From Pseudomonas sp. ACM7 (GTDB lineage Bacteria > Pseudomonadota > Gammaproteobacteria > Pseudomonadales > Pseudomonadaceae), in contig NZ_CP024866.1 of assembly GCF_004136015.1 (NCBI RefSeq), positions 3,540,960 to 3,604,959 of the forward strand: DNA of 64,000 nucleotides, read 5' to 3'. Made by a program: the position numbers and the translations under genes. Under the pieces are notes generated by a model, which was not told where the DNA came from, ran no database searches, and saw nothing but the letters and a program-made list of their open reading frames with translations. Of the stretch, positions 1-9,020 are shown piece by piece. Position 1 is the first letter of the stretch, and each line of letters opens with the position of its first letter.

Positions 1-2
1 CG

Positions 3-1037
3 GAGCTGGAGCAATATCAGCAAACGGCCGCCGGTTCCGCGCGAGACATGATGCGCATGGTCAACGGCATCCTCACCCTGACCGAGTTGCAGGCCGGCAA
101 GCTCAAGACCTATCCGGCCGTTTTCAGTTTGCGCGGCGTGGTCGAGGCTTTGCGCCTGCAGTTCGAGGGCAACGCGTTGAGCAAGTCTCTGGACTTCAAA
201 GTCGAGGTCACGCCGGGGCTGCCGGATCGCTTGCACGGCGACAGCGCCAAGTTGGCGCAATGCCTGGAATGCCTGCTGGATAACGCGATCAAGTTCACTC
301 GGATCGGCGGACTGGCGCTGCGGGTGACGGGTAAACCCGTGGCGCCTGACCGACTGGCGCTGTCCTTTGCGGTGATCGACACCGGCATCGGCTTCACCGA
401 TCTGGGGGAGGCGACACTGTATCAGCGGTTCTTCCAGCTCGATGGCTCGATGACCCGTGAATACGGCGGTCTGGGCGTTGGCCTGGCGATCTGTCGGCAA
501 CTGGTCGAACTGCTCGGTGGAAAACTGACCCACCGCTCCGAGCCTGGTCGTGGCAGCCGCTTCCAGCTTGACGTCGAGTTCGAACTGCCCGTGGTGGAGC
601 GGCCGCCAGTGCCCTTGATGAACCGGGAGTTTCCTCGCCTGCGACTGCCTCAGGACTGCACCGTCCTGCTGGTTGATGACAACAGCATCAATCAGCTGGT
701 GATGCGTGGCATGTTGCTCAAGCTGGGCTTCCGGGTGCGCACCGCGGACAACGGGGCTACCGCGATCGATCACTTGCAGCGCGAAACCTTTGATGCGGTA
801 TTGCTCGATTGCCAGCTTCCATCTCTGGGTGGCACGTCCCTCTGTTGCCAGATCCGCGCGTTACCGGGCTGCGCCGAACTACCGGTATTCGTGATTGCCT
901 TGAGCATTGATCGGGAACGCTGCCCGACCGGTGCCTTGATCGATTATCTGAACAAACCGGTGAAATTCGAGGACCTGCAGGCAGCGCTCTATCGACGGGT
1001 GCTGTGTCAAAAGCAAGGCGAAAGCGCCGACAGTTAG
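3..1037 (+). CDS. hybrid sensor histidine kinase/response regulator, 3' part
   Basis: The 5' end lies outside the window; the frame is open from base 3. What remains begins just after the phosphorylated-histidine helix of the dimerisation domain. It continues through a HATPase_c domain with an N box (LLDNAIKFT), a G1 box (DTGIGF) and a G2 box (GGLGVGLAICRQL). It ends in a receiver domain with the acidic pair (LLVDDNS), the probable phospho-acceptor Asp in LLDCQLP and the conserved Lys in LNKPV. All catalytic motifs visible here are intact, so it is probably an active kinase with an internal phosphorelay receiver. The sensed signal cannot be told from this part. A 74-bp gap separates it from the next gene on the same strand. 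Confidence 0.9.
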   Translation, partial: ELEQYQQTAAGSARDMMRMVNGILTLTELQAGKLKTYPAVFSLRGVVEALRLQFEGNALSKSLDFKVEVTPGLPDRLHGDSAKLAQCLECLLDNAIKFTRIGGLALRVTGKPVAPDRLALSFAVIDTGIGFTDLGEATLYQRFFQLDGSMTREYGGLGVGLAICRQLVELLGGKLTHRSEPGRGSRFQLDVEFELPVVERPPVPLMNREFPRLRLPQDCTVLLVDDNSINQLVMRGMLLKLGFRVRTADNGATAIDHLQRETFDAVLLDCQLPSLGGTSLCCQIRALPGCAELPVFVIALSIDRERCPTGALIDYLNKPVKFEDLQAALYRRVLCQKQGESADS

Positions 1038-1111
1038 GCAGATATGACGCTTTGTTCGGTCAAGGGGCGGTGCTTAACTGAAGTTCCTTGGCTGACCAAA
1101 GGAGCCCCGTC

Positions 1112-2758
1112 ATGAACCTGCATCAGTTCGCCGAAACCCACGAAGTCACCAACCAGCCACCGTCGCTGGACGGCGCCAACCTGTATCGCATCGACCTGCC
1201 GTTGCAGGAGTGGTCGCGGCGTTTCGGGGCCGGCTGGGCCGAGTCGCGGATCGACGCTTACGGCGCCCTGGCCGGCGGGCCGCTGATGGAAGCGGGGTTC
1301 CTGGCCAATCAGAACAAGCCGGTTTTCAGCAGCCATGACCGTTACGGTCATCGCATCGACCTTGTGGAGTTTCACCCGGCGTATCACGAGTTGATGCGCA
1401 CAGCGGTCGAACACGGTTTGACCTCATTGCCCTGGGCGCATCCGCAGTCCGGCGCCCACGTCGCCCGCGCCTCCATGACTTACCTGCACAGCCAGGCCGA
1501 AGCCGGTAGTGGTTGCCCGCTGACCATGACCTTCGCCAGCGTCCCGGCGATCCGCCTGCAAGCGGATCTGGCGGAGCAGTGGTTGCCGAAAATCCTCTCT
1601 ACCGAATACGACCCGCGCAACGTCGGCATGGCCCACAAGGCCGGGGTCACCATCGGCATGGCCATGACCGAGAAACAGGGCGGTACCGACGTGCGGGCCA
1701 ACACCACCAAGGCTTTTCCGGTTGGCGCCAGTGGTCCGGGCCAGGCGTACGAGTTGGTGGGCCACAAGTGGTTCTGTTCCGCGCCGATGTGCGATGCGTT
1801 CCTGACCCTGGCCCAGACTGACAAGGGTTTGACCTGTTTCCTGCTGCCGCGCCATCGCCCGGATGACACGCGCAATCAGTTCTACATACAGCGTCTGAAG
1901 AACAAACTCGGCAATTGCTCCAACGCTTCCAGCGAAGTGGAGTTCCGTGGTGCGCTGGCGTGGATGGTCGGCGAGGAGGGACGGGGCGTTCCGACCATCA
2001 TCGAAATGGTCGCCATGACCCGCTTCGATTGCATGGTCGGCTCCAGTTCGTTGATGCGCCAGGCCCTGACCCAGGCCACCCATCACTGCGCTCACCGCAA
2101 GGTCGGCGGCAAGTTACTCAGCGAACAACCCTTGATGCAGAACGTACTGGCCGACCTGGCCCTGGAAAGCGAAGCCGCCCTGGCCTTGAGCCTGCGCATG
2201 GGCCGGGCGCTGGATCATCTGGATGATGAGCATGAAGCCAAATTCGCTCGGCTGGTCACGGCGGTGGGCAAGTACTGGATCTGCAAACGCGCGCCCGGGA
2301 TGATCAACGAAGCCGCCGAATGCATGGGCGGCGCCGGTTATGTCGAAGACAGCATCTTGCCGCGGTTGTACCGTGAGGCACCGGTCAATTCGACGTGGGA
2401 AGGTTCCGGCAACGTGCAATGCCTCGACGTGTTGCGAGCGTTGTCGAAGGAGCCGGGTGTGCTCGATGTGTTGTTCAGCGAGTTGGGAGACGGCCATGGC
2501 GACCAACGCCTGGCCGCGCACATCAGTCAATTGCAGGCGGCTTTCAAAGACACCAGCGACATTCAATACCGCGCCCGCCAGCTCACCGAAGACATCGCCT
2601 TGGGCCTTCAGGCCAAGCTGTTGCTGGAGGCGGGCAACTCCGCAGTCAGTGACGCTTTCATTGCGAGCCGCCTGGGTTCGGCCGGTTGGGTGTATGGCGC
2701 GTTGCCACGTGGGCTGAATGTGGAAGCGATTGTCGCCCGGTCGACGCCACTTCGATGA
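1112..2758 (+). CDS. acyl-CoA dehydrogenase family protein, AidB-like
   Basis: A 548-residue flavoprotein of the acyl-CoA dehydrogenase superfamily, in the AidB branch judging by length and by the N-terminal FAETHEVTNQPP segment. Expected chemistry is FAD-dependent alpha,beta-dehydrogenation of an acyl-CoA; AidB itself also binds DNA in the alkylation response. Visible features are the flavin-site block with MTEKQGGTDVRANTT and the C-terminal helical-domain signature ECMGGAGYVEDS followed by LPRLYREAPVNSTWEG, typical of AidB/isovaleryl-type members. The ATG at 1112 is chosen over the TTG 24 nt upstream because an AAAGGAG sits 7 nt before it. Substrate not predictable. Confidence 0.88.
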   Translation: MNLHQFAETHEVTNQPPSLDGANLYRIDLPLQEWSRRFGAGWAESRIDAYGALAGGPLMEAGFLANQNKPVFSSHDRYGHRIDLVEFHPAYHELMRTAVEHGLTSLPWAHPQSGAHVARASMTYLHSQAEAGSGCPLTMTFASVPAIRLQADLAEQWLPKILSTEYDPRNVGMAHKAGVTIGMAMTEKQGGTDVRANTTKAFPVGASGPGQAYELVGHKWFCSAPMCDAFLTLAQTDKGLTCFLLPRHRPDDTRNQFYIQRLKNKLGNCSNASSEVEFRGALAWMVGEEGRGVPTIIEMVAMTRFDCMVGSSSLMRQALTQATHHCAHRKVGGKLLSEQPLMQNVLADLALESEAALALSLRMGRALDHLDDEHEAKFARLVTAVGKYWICKRAPGMINEAAECMGGAGYVEDSILPRLYREAPVNSTWEGSGNVQCLDVLRALSKEPGVLDVLFSELGDGHGDQRLAAHISQLQAAFKDTSDIQYRARQLTEDIALGLQAKLLLEAGNSAVSDAFIASRLGSAGWVYGALPRGLNVEAIVARSTPLR

Positions 2759-2772
2759 TCGACACCGACTCC

Positions 2773-2862
2773 TGTGGGAGCGAGCTTGCTCGCGATGACT
2801 GATTAACATCCGACATAGATGTCGCCTGACAGACCGCTATCGCGAGCAAGCTCGCTCCCACA
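2773..2862. repeat. REP doublet (inverted palindromic repeats)
   Basis: Two 24-bp perfect inverted arms, 2773-2796 (starting TGTGGGAGCGAGC) and 2839-2862, separated by 42 bp. This is the common Pseudomonas REP sequence in its usual intergenic inverted-pair arrangement. It may stabilise or end the upstream transcript. The same family, with GCGGGC in place of GCGAGC, recurs at 61841-61933. Confidence 0.9.
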
Positions 2863-2961
2863 TTTGATCTGCGGTGACCAAAGCATTTGCGTATCAACAC
2901 GCCACTGTTCCCGTCAGACGACGATGCAGGCAAGATGAAGGCCTGCAAGTCAGAACACAGG

Positions 2962-4434
2962 ATGCTGATCGTGACCGAAGCTTTTATTGTCGTTCAAACC
3001 GCCGAGCAAGCCGTTGACCGGCTTGCGCTCTTGCACAATCGTGCAACCACCGCGCTGAACCAGGCGCTCAAGCGTTACCTCAAGGATCGAGTCGAACCGG
3101 ACGCCGAACAGCGTGCGATGTTTCGTTATCCCGAGCTGCGTCTGACCTACCTTTGCCAGGGCGAAGTCCCACAGACCACGCGCGCCTATGCCAAGGTTCA
3201 ATTGCCGGGGACCTACAGCGTCACCGTCACCCATCCAGCGGCGTTCCGTAAGTACCTGCTGGAACAGCTGGTGCCGTTGATGCACGACTTCACCGTGACG
3301 GTGGAAGTCGGTATCAGCCAGCAAAACATTCCTTATCCGTACGTGGTCGAGCAGGGCGATGAACTGGCCGGCTCCGGCGTCACCGCAGCGACGCTGGCGC
3401 GGGTGTTCCCGAGTACCGACCTGTCCGCTGCCACCGACGGGATCGCCGATGGTTTGTATGACTGGGAAAACACCGATCCGCTGCCGTTGGCCTTGTTCGA
3501 CGCCGCGCGGGTGGATTTCTCCTTGCGCCGCCTGGTGCATTACACCGGCAGCGACTGGCGTCATGTGCAGCCATGGATTCTGCTGACCAACTACCACCGC
3601 TACGTTGACCAGTTCATCGTCCATGGCCTGGAACAGTTGCGCAGCGATCCGCGTTTCGTGCGCATGGTCTTGCCGGGCAACGTGATCATCGAAAAGAGCA
3701 TGGACCACGGCGAAGCCTCGGCGATTGCCGCCGGTGTGGTCTGGCACCGCTATCAGATGCCGGCCTATCACCTGATCGCCACCGACGGCCATGGCGTGAC
3801 CCTGGTGAACATTGGTGTGGGTCCGTCCAACGCCAAGAACATCACCGACCACCTGGCGGTGCTGCGTCCGCATTGCTGGCTGATGATCGGCCACTGCGGC
3901 GGTTTGCGTCAGTCGCAGACGATTGGCGATTACGTACTGGCGCACGCTTACATGCGCCGCGACGGGATTCTCGATCGGGTTGTGCCGCCGAATATTCCGA
4001 TTCCGGCCCTGGCCGAAGTGCAAATGGCGTTGCAGCAAGCGGCGGCCAATATCACCGGTGAGAAGGGCGACGAACTGAAAAAACGCCTGCGCACCGGCAC
4101 GGTTCTGACCTACGACGACCGTAACTGGGAATTGCGCTGGGCCCAGGAGCGTCCGCTGATCAACCTGTCTCGCGCCGTGGCGGTGGACATGGAAAGCGGC
4201 ACCATCGCGGCGCAAGGTTATCGCTTGCGGGTTCCGTACGGCACGTTGCTCTGTGTGTCGGACAAACCGTTGCACAGCGAAATCAAACTGCCGGGTTCGG
4301 CCAACGCCTTCTATGAGCGCGCGGTCAGCCAGCACTTGAAGATCGGGATCGAGGCGGTGGATTTGTTGCGCACCGAACTCAACTCGTTGCACTCGCGCAA
4401 ACTGCGCAGCTTTGACGAACCGCCGTTCCGCTAA
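2962..4434 (+). CDS. amn: AMP nucleosidase
   Basis: Hydrolyses AMP to adenine and ribose 5-phosphate and so controls the adenylate pool in the cytoplasm. The protein (490 aa from this start) has an N-terminal Amn-specific regulatory domain (EAFIVVQTAEQAVDRL onward). The C-terminal half is a nucleoside-phosphorylase fold, with GVGPSNAKNITDHLAVLRP, a glycine-rich MIGHCGGLRQSQ segment and AVDMESGTIAAQG, whose Glu is the expected ribose-binding acid. The reading frame is open further upstream, with an in-frame ATG at 2935 and a TTG at 2887. Neither has a good ribosome site, and 2962 fits the start of the conserved domain. The ribosome site at 2962 is also weak, so the start is uncertain. Confidence 0.93.
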   Translation: MLIVTEAFIVVQTAEQAVDRLALLHNRATTALNQALKRYLKDRVEPDAEQRAMFRYPELRLTYLCQGEVPQTTRAYAKVQLPGTYSVTVTHPAAFRKYLLEQLVPLMHDFTVTVEVGISQQNIPYPYVVEQGDELAGSGVTAATLARVFPSTDLSAATDGIADGLYDWENTDPLPLALFDAARVDFSLRRLVHYTGSDWRHVQPWILLTNYHRYVDQFIVHGLEQLRSDPRFVRMVLPGNVIIEKSMDHGEASAIAAGVVWHRYQMPAYHLIATDGHGVTLVNIGVGPSNAKNITDHLAVLRPHCWLMIGHCGGLRQSQTIGDYVLAHAYMRRDGILDRVVPPNIPIPALAEVQMALQQAAANITGEKGDELKKRLRTGTVLTYDDRNWELRWAQERPLINLSRAVAVDMESGTIAAQGYRLRVPYGTLLCVSDKPLHSEIKLPGSANAFYERAVSQHLKIGIEAVDLLRTELNSLHSRKLRSFDEPPFR

Positions 4435-4502
4435 CAGTCATGGTCATTTAGCGGTCGGGGCACTAGCATTAGCAGCCCTGACCGTTAGATGTTCCTTTTC
4501 CC

Positions 4503-5144
4503 ATGTCTCGTCCTCAACGTCCCGTTTCCCGCCGCCCTGGCGTGAAGCCTGCGCCATCGTCTTCAGCCCCGCGCCGTGTCGCCAAAGCGCCGCCGGCCGA
4601 GCCGAAGCTGATTCTGTTCAACAAACCGTTCGATGTGCTGACGCAATTCAGCGACGGCGAAGGGCGGGCGACGCTCAAGGATTACATCGATGTTCCCGGG
4701 ATTTATCCGGCCGGGCGGCTGGACCGCGACAGTGAAGGTTTGCTGCTGCTGACCAACGATGGCCAGCTTCAAGCGCGGATCGCCGACCCGAAACACAAAC
4801 TGGCCAAGACCTATTGGGTGCAGGTGGAAGGCGAGCCGAGCGCCGAGCAATTGCAGCGATTGCGCGATGGCGTCGAGCTGAATGACGGCATGACGCTACC
4901 GGCTGAAGCGCGGCAACTTGAAGAACCTGAACTGTGGCCACGCAACCCACCCGTACGCTTTCGCAAAAGCGTGCCGACGAGCTGGCTGGAATTGGTGATT
5001 CGCGAAGGGCGCAACCGTCAGGTACGGCGCATGACCGCGGCAGTCGGCTTACCGACATTGCGTCTGGTGCGGGTCAGAATCGGCGACTGGTCGATCGAAG
5101 GGCTCGATCAGGGCCAGTGGAAGGAAGTGCCGGCGCGTTTATAG
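4503..5144 (+). CDS. rluE: 23S rRNA pseudouridine synthase RluE-like
   Basis: Isomerises a uridine in 23S rRNA (U2457 in E. coli) to pseudouridine. The 213-residue protein begins with a basic, proline-rich tail of about 35 residues and then the RluE/RsuA catalytic domain. The motif [18 protein letters not shown] carries the catalytic Asp, and the C-terminal [16 protein letters not shown] is the family's RNA-binding signature. No S4 domain is present, as expected for RluE. Its last 6 bp overlap the convergent gene at 5139. Confidence 0.92.
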   Translation: MSRPQRPVSRRPGVKPAPSSSAPRRVAKAPPAEPKLILFNKPFDVLTQFSDGEGRATLKDYIDVPGIYPAGRLDRDSEGLLLLTNDGQLQARIADPKHKLAKTYWVQVEGEPSAEQLQRLRDGVELNDGMTLPAEARQLEEPELWPRNPPVRFRKSVPTSWLELVIREGRNRQVRRMTAAVGLPTLRLVRVRIGDWSIEGLDQGQWKEVPARL

Positions 5145-5348
5145 CGTGCCGGATTCGATCAGGCCGATGACCACGCTTTTGATCACGAACGCGGCCACGC
5201 CCAGGCCGAGTACGAAGAACAGGATGAACGAGCCAAAGCGGCCGGCCTTGGACTTCTTCGCCAGATCCCAGACGATGAAACCCATGAAAATGATCAGAAT
5301 GCTGACCAGTCCGGTCATCATCCACTCTTCGAATACTGCAGGATCCAT
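5139..5348 (-). CDS. small inner-membrane protein, DUF2788 family
   Basis: A 69-residue protein with two hydrophobic segments (about residues 11-28 and 41-62) joined by a basic loop ([11 protein letters not shown]). Size and pattern match the DUF2788 family of small membrane proteins of unknown function. Converges with rluE, with 6 bp of overlap. Frame and composition are typical of the core genome. Confidence 0.75.
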   Translation of the reverse strand: MDPAVFEEWMMTGLVSILIIFMGFIVWDLAKKSKAGRFGSFILFFVLGLGVAAFVIKSVVIGLIESGTL

Positions 5349-5483
5349 CGAACATCTCCAGCGCGGGCGGGGCTAAAAGGCGCTGGAGTATATGTCATGG
5401 GGGATCGGTGGGGCATTGACCTGCGGCAGTGTGCCGCAGTCATTCGTCGCCTGGCTCGCACTTGCAGGAGCGTGTAGGAGCGT

Positions 5484-5582
5484 GTAGGAGCTGTCGAGTG
5501 AAACGAGGCTGCGATCTTTTGACTTTGATTTTTAAGAACAAGATCAAAAGATCGCAGCCTCGTTTCACTCGACAGCTCCTAC
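5484..5582. repeat. long perfect inverted repeat, Pseudomonas intergenic type
   Basis: Arms of 39 bp (5484-5522 and 5544-5582) are perfectly complementary around a 21-nt loop; the arm begins GTAGGAGCTGTCGAGTG. The same arm recurs at 57676-57771. A transcript would form a very stable hairpin, so it may act as a bidirectional transcription barrier between DUF2788 and the Lrp gene. Two short GTAGGAGCGT copies precede the left arm. Confidence 0.9.
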
Positions 5583-5603
5583 ACAGCTCCTACAGAAGCA
5601 GTA

Positions 5604-6083
5604 TCAGCTGCGCAGATGGGTCAACGGCAACTCGGTACTGTTGAGCACCTGATTAAGCACAAAACTCGACCGCACACTCGTCACCCCTTCAATCCGGGTG
5701 AGGTGTCCCAGCAGCAATTTTTGATAATGGTCCATATCCGGCACTACCACCTTGAGCTGATAGTCGGCATCCATCCCGGTCACCAGGCTGCATTCCAGCA
5801 CCTGCGGCAACGTACGAATCGCCGCTTCGAAGTTTTCGAAACGCTCCGGCGTATGGCGGTCCATGCCGATCAACACGTAAGCCGTCAGGCTAAGGCCGAG
5901 CATCTTGCGGTCCAGCAGGGCCACCTGGCGGGAGATGTAACCGTCGTCCTCCAGCTGCTTGACCCGCCGCGAGCATGGCGAGGGAGACAGGCCGATGCGT
6001 TCGGCCAGCTCCTGGTTGGAGATGCGCGCGTCACGCTGCAATTCCGCCAAAATGCTCAGGTCGTATCGGTCGAGTTTGCTCAT
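5604..6083 (-). CDS. Lrp/AsnC-family transcriptional regulator
   Basis: A 159-residue regulator with an N-terminal winged helix-turn-helix (about residues 4-60; ISNQELAERIGLSPSPCSRRVKQLEDDG is the recognition region) and a C-terminal RAM/AsnC ligand-binding domain (from about residue 65). Family members bind amino acids and act as octamers or dimers controlling amino-acid metabolism. The ATG at 6083 is used; the TTG just upstream is less likely. The regulated gene is not obvious from the neighbours. Confidence 0.9.
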   Translation of the reverse strand: MSKLDRYDLSILAELQRDARISNQELAERIGLSPSPCSRRVKQLEDDGYISRQVALLDRKMLGLSLTAYVLIGMDRHTPERFENFEAAIRTLPQVLECSLVTGMDADYQLKVVVPDMDHYQKLLLGHLTRIEGVTSVRSSFVLNQVLNSTELPLTHLRS

Positions 6084-6369
6084 CAATCAGGCCTTTGTCA
6101 TAACTATTGCGGTGGATTATCTATCCAGGGTTAAAAATTGCGCAAGTGATGTTTATTTGAGCAATCTTCGCAATCCTCTGCCGGCGCCGCGAGCCTATTC
6201 TTATCACCAGAATCACTGCTCGGACAAACAGTCCACAGCGGCTCGCCCAATCAGGCCAGCTGCGGTCGCCACCCCCACAGGGGATGAGCCGGCCCCCGAG
6301 CTACACACTGTCCAGAAGACGGCGTGAGGTGAGCCGACGTCAAAAGCGTCGAGCACGGACGAAGTTCTC

Positions 6370-6401
6370 AAAGGGAGGCCGACGGGTCTCCCTTTTCTTT
6401 T
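6370..6401 (+). terminator. rho-independent terminator
   Basis: An 8-bp stem AAAGGGAG/CTCCCTTT (6370-6377 with 6388-6395) encloses a 10-nt loop and is followed by TTTCTTTT-type T-rich sequence. It points to the plus strand. There is no convincing protein gene immediately upstream in this 450-bp gap, so it may end a small RNA or an attenuated leader. Confidence 0.65.
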
Positions 6402-6530
6402 GCCCGGAATTTTTCATGCCCTGAGCAAAGCGTCCTCAATAAATAAGTTGCGCGACTGATAACCTGTTGCAGAACCGGCCTGCGCTTTCCAAGTCTTACG
6501 TACAGGCCCTAACCCGCAGTGAGGAAAAGC

Positions 6531-7586
6531 ATGAAGTCGCGCATCTGGCGTTTGGCCGGTGTTGGTTTGCTGTGTGTAAGTGTCACTGCGCAATCGCTGG
6601 CCGATGAGCCGCAAAATCGTGGTCCCGATGGCGGACAACGTGACTCGGACGGTCATCAGGGAAACAATCAGGGCCATGGCGGCAATAATCAGCCGCGCCC
6701 GCAGAACAATCCGCAGCAGAACCAGCCGCGTGCGCAGAATAACGAAATCATTCGTGGCGATAACAGTCGCCAGTTCGAGCACAACGGTCAGAATCAGAAC
6801 AACGGCCAGTGGCAGAACCAGCCCCGGCCGCAGCACGATTACAACAATCCGGTTCGCTCGCCGCCGCCACCTCCGCAGTTACCAGCCAACGACCTGCCGA
6901 TTCAGGGTCGGCCCGACACCGTGCGCCAGACCCAGCAGCCACAGCGTGGTTACTACCAGGACGTGCCGCGGCGCAACGATAACAACCAGCATTGGCAGAA
7001 CAATGGTCCGCGTCCCGATGACCATCGCTGGGCCGGTCGCCCGGACGGGCACGGTAATGGCTGGGGCGCAGGCCCGCAGTACCGTCCCGGTCATGTGATC
7101 GATCGCTTCCCGGACCGTGATTACCGCGTGCCATACCGTGGTCAGGATTACTTCTTCTCCGGCGGCTACTGGTATCGCCCACAAGGCCCGCGCTACGTGG
7201 TAGTGCAGCCGCCACGCGGGATTCGCGTCAGCTACTTGCCCGATTACGCCCGTGAAGTGTGGATCGGCGGTGCGCTGTTGTTCCTGGCGGCCGGTTCCTA
7301 TTACGCCTATCAGGAAAGCACTCAGGATTACGTGGTGGTCGAGCCACCCATACAACCGCAGCCGCAACCGGTCAGCAATGGTTATGACGTGGTGGCGTAT
7401 CCGGCCAACGGTCAGTCGCCAGAGCAGGTCAACCAGGACGGTTACGAGTGCTATCAATACGCGGTGCAGCAGAGTGGCTTCGATCCGCGAACAGCCACCT
7501 ACCAGCCAGATCCGTCGGTGGTGCAAGCCTACCGTCAGGCCCAGGGCAACTGCCTGAGCAGTCGCGGGTATCAGGTTTCTTTCTGA
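6531..7586 (+). CDS. exported Gln/Asn/Pro-rich protein, DUF6515-like
   Basis: A 351-residue protein starting with a cleavable signal peptide (basic MKSR, hydrophobic core, cleavage near AQSLADEP). Residues about 25-190 are low-complexity, dominated by Q, N, P, G and H, with repeated QNN/QPRPQ units. A folded C-terminal part follows, with a Tyr-rich stretch (GGYWYRPQGPRYVVV), one hydrophobic segment (WIGGALLFLAAGSYYAY) and a conserved-looking end that includes GYDVVAYP and CYQYAVQQSGFDP. Probably a cell-envelope protein; function unknown. The ATG at 6531 has GAGGAAA 5 nt upstream and is preferred to the GTG at 6519. Confidence 0.75.
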   Translation: MKSRIWRLAGVGLLCVSVTAQSLADEPQNRGPDGGQRDSDGHQGNNQGHGGNNQPRPQNNPQQNQPRAQNNEIIRGDNSRQFEHNGQNQNNGQWQNQPRPQHDYNNPVRSPPPPPQLPANDLPIQGRPDTVRQTQQPQRGYYQDVPRRNDNNQHWQNNGPRPDDHRWAGRPDGHGNGWGAGPQYRPGHVIDRFPDRDYRVPYRGQDYFFSGGYWYRPQGPRYVVVQPPRGIRVSYLPDYAREVWIGGALLFLAAGSYYAYQESTQDYVVVEPPIQPQPQPVSNGYDVVAYPANGQSPEQVNQDGYECYQYAVQQSGFDPRTATYQPDPSVVQAYRQAQGNCLSSRGYQVSF

Positions 7587-8476
7587 GCCCTGCCTGCCGG
7601 TACCACTTCCTGCGGGTCGGCGTGCACCAGCACTTCGGCTCGCGGATAAGCCGCGTGAATCGCATCGGCGGCTTGGTCGCTGATACCGTGAGCGACTGAC
7701 AGGGTCAAATCCCCCGGCAATTCCAGGTGCAACTGCACGAACCACTGGTTGCCGGAAATCCGCGTGCGCAGGTCGTGCGCCCCCAATACTCCCGGTACAC
7801 CGCAGGCCAGTTCGAGCATGTGCTGGCTGACGTCCGACGGCAGCTCTTCATCCATCAGCACCGTAAAACTTTCCCGGGCGATATGAATCGCGCTCCAGAG
7901 AATGTAGGCGGCAATCCCCAAACCGAACCAAGGGTCGACCTGATGCCAGCCAAACCCGGCGAGCACCAGCGCTACCAGAATGCTGCCGTTGAGCAACAGG
8001 TCCGAGCGGTAATGCAGGGAGTCGGCGCGCACCGCGTTGGAACCGGTCGCCTTGACGACCCGATGTTGCAACATCAGCAGTGCCAGGGTCAGTGCCAGGG
8101 AAAACACAATCACCCCGATACTGATCCATGGCGCCCCCACCGGTTCTGGGTGTTTCAGTCGATCAATCGCCTGCAAGGCAATCAGCACCGCACTGCCGCC
8201 AATGAACAACGCCTGAGCCATGCCCGCCAGCGACTCGGCCTTGCCGTGCCCGTACCGATGATCATCGTCGGCCGGGCGCAAGGCGTAATGCACCGCGAGC
8301 AGGTTGAGCAGCGAGGTGACGCCGTCGAGGGTCGAGTCGGTCAACCCGGCGAGCATGCTCACCGAACCGCTCAACCACCAGGCAATGGCTTTGGCGACGA
8401 TCAGCGTGCATGCCACCGCCACCGAGGCACGGGTCGCCAGCCGCAGCAGGCGGGCATGTTCGGAGCTGGAGATCAT
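7571..8476 (-). CDS. cation diffusion facilitator, FieF-like
   Basis: A 301-residue inner-membrane antiporter expected to export divalent metals (Zn2+, Fe2+, Cd2+) against protons. Six hydrophobic segments fill the first ~210 residues. The metal-site motifs DSTLDG in TM2 and HYRSD in TM5 are present, as is the loop DDDHRYGHGKAESLAG between TM2 and TM3. The C-terminal cytoplasmic domain (ZT_dimer, about residues 215-290) ends with the HADP element. Its 3' end overlaps the convergent exported-protein gene by 16 bp. Confidence 0.9.
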   Translation of the reverse strand: MISSSEHARLLRLATRASVAVACTLIVAKAIAWWLSGSVSMLAGLTDSTLDGVTSLLNLLAVHYALRPADDDHRYGHGKAESLAGMAQALFIGGSAVLIALQAIDRLKHPEPVGAPWISIGVIVFSLALTLALLMLQHRVVKATGSNAVRADSLHYRSDLLLNGSILVALVLAGFGWHQVDPWFGLGIAAYILWSAIHIARESFTVLMDEELPSDVSQHMLELACGVPGVLGAHDLRTRISGNQWFVQLHLELPGDLTLSVAHGISDQAADAIHAAYPRAEVLVHADPQEVVPAGRAQKET

Positions 8477-8505
8477 AAGTGCGGCTATTCCTTTAAGTGC
8501 ACGGA

Positions 8506-8925
8506 TTACGCGGCAGGTTGCAGGCCGAACATGGCCAGTTGCTGCGCGCTGCCCTTGTGCTGGATAAGGCGTGGGTCATCCAGCGGGAAGCTGCGGCCCA
8601 GTTCGGTTTCGAGAATAGTCTGCAACTTGTGGTTATCGACCTTGCCGTCGGCGCCGATGGCTTCCTTGAGTTTTTCCGGGGCCACCTGGGCGGTCTTGCC
8701 GGGCTCGAAGTAAATCGCGCCAGTGGCGAAGTCCACGGCAAACGCGATCAGGCCGGGAATGATGTAGAACAGCAAGCCCACGGCATCCAGCGCGGCGATG
8801 GCCGGGTCGATCTTGCCGTCAATCTGACCACGACGGTCAGGGTAGAAAATCGATCCGCAAGCGGTCACCTGTGTCAGCAACGTCGCGACCAATACACCGC
8901 CAATCAAGCGAAAGGGAACACGCAT
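8506..8925 (-). CDS. putative lipoprotein of unknown function
   Basis: A 139-residue protein with a lipoprotein signal peptide; the lipobox VTAC places the lipidated Cys at about residue 23. The mature part has one hydrophobic stretch (AVGLLFYIIPGLIAFAVDF) and a C-terminal segment (GADGKVDNHKLQTILETELG) that could be helical. Not recognised beyond that. Lies 29 bp after the start of the FieF-like gene on the same strand, possibly co-transcribed ahead of it. Confidence 0.7.
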   Translation of the reverse strand: MRVPFRLIGGVLVATLLTQVTACGSIFYPDRRGQIDGKIDPAIAALDAVGLLFYIIPGLIAFAVDFATGAIYFEPGKTAQVAPEKLKEAIGADGKVDNHKLQTILETELGRSFPLDDPRLIQHKGSAQQLAMFGLQPAA

Positions 8926-9020
8926 ATGAAATCTCCTGAGTCATCTGGAAAACGAAGGGGCGTCTATATGAATTAGGACCACGACGAACGCTAGGCAGTT
9001 CGCCGTTATACTCGGCCCGG

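Noticed and set aside
2950..4392. Long minus-strand open frame opposite amn
   Set aside because: It is antisense to a clearly recognised enzyme and its translation is His/Gln/Arg-rich without any domain, as expected from GC-rich codon shadow.
6284..6424. 46-codon basic open frame (MSRPPSYTLSRRREV...)
   Set aside because: It has a ribosome-like AGGGG touching the ATG with no spacing and runs through the terminator hairpin at 6370, so coding is unlikely.
6879..7745. 288-codon minus-strand frame over the exported protein gene
   Set aside because: Antisense to a gene with a good signal peptide and ribosome site; no recognisable domain.
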